A program made the translations under genes and the position numbers. Of a stretch of 64,000 nt of DNA, positions 60,128-64,000 are shown piece by piece. Source of the DNA: Rhabditophanes sp. KR3021 (lineage: Eukaryota; Nematoda; Chromadorea; Rhabditida; Alloionematidae); contig CAUJLY010000003.1 of NCBI GenBank assembly GCA_963281155.1, positions 6,634,001 through 6,698,000 of the forward strand, given 5' to 3'. Every line of letters starts with the position of its first letter. Position 1 is the stretch's first letter. The notes beneath the pieces were generated by a model. That model searched no databases and had not been told where the DNA came from. It saw only the letters and a list, made by a program, of their open reading frames with translations.

Positions 60128-62313
60128 TGTAAATCATTTTATGCCAGTTTACGCCAATTTCAAAGGCAAAAACATGATTTAAAATAAAAAGAAGAATCCG
60201 TATATAAATAAAAATATGTATATAGTCAAAAAGAGAGCTAATGAAATTGGCAAATCATTAAAGGATGTAATAAAAAAAGTATATTATCATCATTTCAAAT
60301 AAAAAAGGCTTGCGTTTGTATTATTTATGCATTAATAAGAAGTGATATGATGATACTTTCAAATATCTAGCCTTTTTCAATAATCGCAATAAACCTATAT
60401 TTGATATAATAAAAGTGAATATAAATATTATTTTAAATGAATAAAAGAGACCATTATTATAATCGTGTTTCATTTGTTACAAAATAAATAATTATCAAGT
60501 TATAGCTTTTGTAGCAAATGGGCAGATGTACAAATGCTGATAAATATTATGTATTTGGAGATGATAAATTGGATGAAAAATATGATGTGAAAGTCTCTTT
60601 TTAATAACAAATTTGATTAACTAAAAGTTATTTATAATTTCAATCAAATTGGTGCCATAAAGCCACCTATCAAATTCAATTAAAGGATACATGTAAAAAG
60701 TGGCTTATATAACAAAGTTATTAATATTTAAAAAGTATCCCAATTTACACATGACACTTCCGATTAGAGTTATCGTCCGTGACAAACAGTCAAAAATTAC
60801 AATACTATCCCACAATATATTCTCACCCTTCTTATCATTTACTCCTCATTTGTCATTATGGCCCATCATAAAAAATGAACCAATTTTAGTAGATAATATA
60901 ATTAAGTCTTCCACCACAAATATAAAATAAGTGACCTAAAAAATCATCTCAACTAAAAGTACACATCCTTTTCGTTTAGTTTTCTGTTTGATGGTGGCCA
61001 AGGCATCACCCTCAGAACATCTATCTATTTTTGATATTTGAGAATATAATAGCTTTCTCCATTTTATGGCGTCTTCAATTTACATTTATGAAGATGAGAC
61101 ATCACACACTACTAACCATCTACAGATATCCATTATTGCAATAAATGCGTTCACTTTTTAAACCAAATAACATAATATTCATCCCAAATAGAAACAAAAA
61201 ACTTTAAAGAACCAAATAAACATTTCAATGAAAAAGATCAGAGTAAAGTTGGAGCAAGGCATAAATGAACCACCAAAAATAGTATGATGTAAAGCTCAAA
61301 TAAGTAATGATAGTAGATGAAATAAAAAGAAGCATGTGGTTATTTGATATTTATACCCAGACACAATATACACATATTCTTCTTTTTTGTGGTGGTCCTA
61401 AATGCATAAAGAGACTGAACTAACACACACGCAAATTGATAAAATCACATTTTTTTATAAAATGGATATAAAAGTCATTTTTGAGGCAACAAACTTTGCT
61501 GATTCAAATACAAACCTCAAGCTACATCATTTTTAGACAGCTTTTAGTTGGAAATTTGTAGGAAGTAAAAATTGGCTATAATTCAAGGAGGAACAAATTA
61601 AAAATGTATAAAAAATACACATTTTATTTTGATACACTATGTTTGTGCAGATGAAATCCAAACAAAATTTTTTACTAAATAGATGTATTTTACCACCAAC
61701 CTTCTTCATCCAAAAGCAGGTGCTTAAATAAAAGATACAAATAAAAATCCCAAAAAGTGAATATCTGTATATGTTTAATTAAAATAAATCCAAACGAGGA
61801 GAATGAAGTTAAAAATGTACTTGAAAAGTGTATAATCATTAAATGGGAAAGGTTTTTGGCGTCAAAGTTATAGAATATATACTTTCCTAAAACCACCCAC
61901 ATAACTTTCCCTTTTGAGGGAGAGAGATTTTTAAACAATTCTCAAGCTGAAATGAGCAGGAGAAGTTTTTAGTTTCGCGAACAAGTAAAAAGAACCTTTT
62001 CTTAATGGATGTTTATAAATGTATACACTTACAACCAACAAACACTAATTTTTTGGTTGTTGGCAAGGGTAAAAGTTAAAATGAGGGCAACTTTTTTTAC
62101 TTTTTTAAACAACAATAAAAAAGGTTCTCTCTACAACATATGATTTGATGGGTCCGTAATGGAGACCTCACCACATATAATATCCTTCTACCACAGTCCT
62201 TTTTAATTTTTTGTTCATTACTTCTTAAAGTTGCCCCTTTTTTGATATACATAATGAATATTCAATTACTTTCTCGAGACTAAACATGTATTATATACTT
62301 GGTGGTTGTGCGA

Positions 62314-62343
62314 AGGCGCCTCGCCGAAACCTAAACCTTTCGG
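62314..62343. repeat. GC-rich palindrome plus short hairpin
   Basis: AGGCGCCT (62314-62321) is a perfect 8-bp palindrome. It is followed at once by CCGAAA...TTTCGG (62324-62343), a 6-bp stem with an 8-nt loop. The 30-bp block is strikingly GC-rich against its surroundings and might be a protein-binding site. Confidence 0.4.
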
Positions 62344-63476
62344 TCATAATAAATTGAATGAGTGTAGATGAATGGTAGTAGTGGTGTATGAGGTTGGCAC
62401 GAACAAATTTATAAATACTGGTCTCTCAAACAACACCAAAATATGCATACACTTTTTTGTTAGCTTAATAGAGGACGGTTAAGTCTTATAGTGGGCTAAT
62501 CTATTTTTCTACCAAATATAATAATATTAAACATTTTTTCACTCCGAATCCATCAAAAAAGATATAATAATTGGGAAACTAAACAACAATATTTGGTATT
62601 CAGGGCTTTGGCTAGGTTGTGATTTTGGTTTAGTGTGGTAATAGTAGTAATAAAAAATTTGTTAAGAAACGAAATAATAAAGTAGTTTTGATGTCACAAA
62701 CTGCCTGGCAAAGCCAAATTATTACCTCGAGGTACAATGAAATGACTACATAACGAAGTCTATGTATGTGTACAAGTCAATATATCAAGTGATTTTTGGA
62801 TGGACGTTAAATCAAACAAACACATACCATCAATAATTTGTACATAAATATAATTTTTTGACCAAAATACTAAATACATTAAATCTAAAAATATCGCACA
62901 TATTATCTTCAAAAAGGTAGTACTTTCTTGATACATATTTAAATAATAGTTCTGTAATATGTATTGCATGGCACCTATTGAAAACTAACACAAAGCATAA
63001 ATGATATAATATTTAGATATTTTTTAAACACCCACACTTTATTATTTTTGTCACCAACGGAAAATTCAAAATATAATCTCGTAGACAGGGCAAAAAAGAC
63101 GGAGACAACTTATAGGGTTTTTAAATGGTTAGATGTTGTTTTTTAAAGGATTTGTATTTTTAGAAATTTTAATATTAGGTCAATAAGGGTTGGAATTTGA
63201 AAAGAAATATTTTATAATTGATGGAGAGATGTGTGTGTTTTGTTGGTTGTATACTTTCTTGCACAGATTGGTTGGTGTCGGGAGTGTCTTTGGGTGCAAA
63301 GATGCTGATCTGGGGTGGCCGTTTAGTGGAAGTTTTGGTGGTGATTCGATGGTACTTTAAGACCAACTTAGAAGGAGTTGGGTTGAACAGTACGTGTCTT
63401 GACATGAAAAGGATTGGAATGGTGGTGGTAATTGTTTTGAAGCATTTGATTTTAGTTTCCTAAGTTATTTGTTAAC

Positions 63477-64000
63477 ATGGATGGGGAAACTAAAATTACC
63501 TCATCAAAATGCGAGTCTAATATTATTTGGATCGACTGTGAAATGACTGGCCTAGACCCTAATTTAGACGTTATCGTCGAAATATCTGTTTTGGTTACAG
63601 ATAGTCATCTAAATGTGGTGGATAAAGGAATGACTTTCTTAGTCAAACGGGATCAAGGTACGTTAGATAACATGAGTGCGTGGTGCAAGGAAACCTTCGC
63701 AAAGAATGGGTTACTCAAAGATTTAGAAACAGCCCTTTATGAAATAGAGGAGATTGAGGATAAGATCCTAGAATACCTTAATCAATGGTGCTTCCCGAAG
63801 ACAAGCCCTCTGGCAGGAAACACGGTTTATATGGATAGGATGTTCCTCAAGAAAGGTATGGCACGGCTGGATGACTTTATGCATTACAGGATAATCGACG
63901 TCAGCAGCTTCAAGGAAATGTGCATCCGCTGGTATGGGAAATCCTTTGCAAAAACATACCTCGCTCACCGTTCTTTGTCTGATATTCTTGAATCTATTGA
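63477..64000 (+). CDS. REXO2: Oligoribonuclease (REXO2), C-terminus outside window
   Basis: An uninterrupted frame from ATG 63477 runs to the window end (174 codons; the family is about 180-200 residues in the mature form). DEDDh exonuclease motifs are present in order: Exo I IIWIDCEMTGLD (Asp and Glu), Exo II AGNTVYMDRMFL (Asp), and Exo III with HYRIIDVSSFKE then AHRSLSDI (His and Asp). The enzyme degrades 2-5-nt RNA fragments, in mitochondria and cytosol in animals. The N-terminal MDGETKITSSKCES does not look like a mitochondrial presequence, so this form may be cytosolic or nuclear, or an upstream leader exon may exist (inference). No intron in the visible part, which is unusual in this window. 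Confidence 0.93.
   Translation, partial: MDGETKITSSKCESNIIWIDCEMTGLDPNLDVIVEISVLVTDSHLNVVDKGMTFLVKRDQGTLDNMSAWCKETFAKNGLLKDLETALYEIEEIEDKILEYLNQWCFPKTSPLAGNTVYMDRMFLKKGMARLDDFMHYRIIDVSSFKEMCIRWYGKSFAKTYLAHRSLSDILESI

Larger units (their letters stand above)
56141..63476. other. 7.3-kb gene-poor region
   Basis: Very AT-rich sequence between the tomosyn start (minus) and the REXO2 start (plus). Open frames here are short and lack domains and splice context. Only small structures stand out: a pre-miRNA-like hairpin at 59808-59864, a 20-bp direct repeat at 60061-60127 and a GC-rich palindrome at 62314-62343. The block 63180-63460 is less AT-rich and is open on both strands, but I cannot assign a gene. 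Confidence 0.55.

Noticed and set aside
63175..63463. Open frames on both strands just upstream of REXO2
   Set aside because: The plus frame is Val/Gly-rich and the minus frame Pro/Thr-rich, neither with a domain nor usable splice context. Being open on both strands fits locally higher GC content.

Overview
The window looks like AT-rich nuclear DNA from a nematode. The evidence is two SXP/RAL-2 family secreted proteins (a nematode-restricted family), a patched-related (PTR) protein, a HOOK protein ending in a C-terminal membrane anchor as in nematode ZYG-12, an ShKT secreted protein, a glutamate receptor and a nicotinic receptor subunit. Introns are mostly very short (39-60 nt) with TTTTAG or TTTTCAG acceptors and GTAAGT-like donors. 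Gene models below were built by hand from reading frame, splice-site consensus and intron phase. No transcript data were available.

Left part (1-20 kb): the minus strand carries a PLEKHG5-like RhoGEF running off the left edge. One of its introns holds a decayed plus-strand gene. Next come a small Gly/Tyr-rich membrane protein, a stripped-down IQGAP-like protein and a divergent importin alpha, all on the minus strand. A compact divergent promoter separates importin alpha from a plus-strand SERF gene, followed by a TSPO-family protein and a patched-related RND transporter. An unidentified minus-strand gene, a frameshifted fragment with weak RPA1-like features and an SXP/RAL-2 gene close this part.

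Middle part (20-46 kb): a complete nine-exon ionotropic glutamate receptor (plus) with an unusual pore sequence; an alpha-type nicotinic receptor subunit (minus), possibly nested in a 5.3-kb intron of a HOOK/ZYG-12-like gene (plus); a divergent DHHC palmitoyltransferase; a large secreted precursor with many furin-like KR sites and CxxC-type segments (the most novel-looking gene here); a coiled-coil protein with an N-terminal Gly; a second SXP/RAL-2 gene with an unresolved 5' end; and a Rabankyrin-5 (ANKFY1) orthologue with an apparent GC-AG intron.

Right part (46-64 kb): a Thr-rich mucin-like secreted protein with 57-nt tandem repeats; an intronless Gag-like ORF with a retropepsin-like fold whose catalytic triplet is lost; a small cysteine-rich ShKT protein; a tomosyn orthologue with a frame-breaking cassette exon; a 7.3-kb gene-poor stretch with one pre-miRNA-like hairpin; and the start of oligoribonuclease REXO2, cut by the window end.

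Together the genes are a mix of housekeeping (importin alpha, SERF, REXO2, DHHC), trafficking and exocytosis (ANKFY1, tomosyn), synaptic (glr, nAChR, tomosyn) and secreted or cuticle-type functions. No operon is proven, but two same-strand clusters (importin-IQGAP-membrane protein; tomosyn-ShKT-Gag-like) have gaps of about 160-375 bp.
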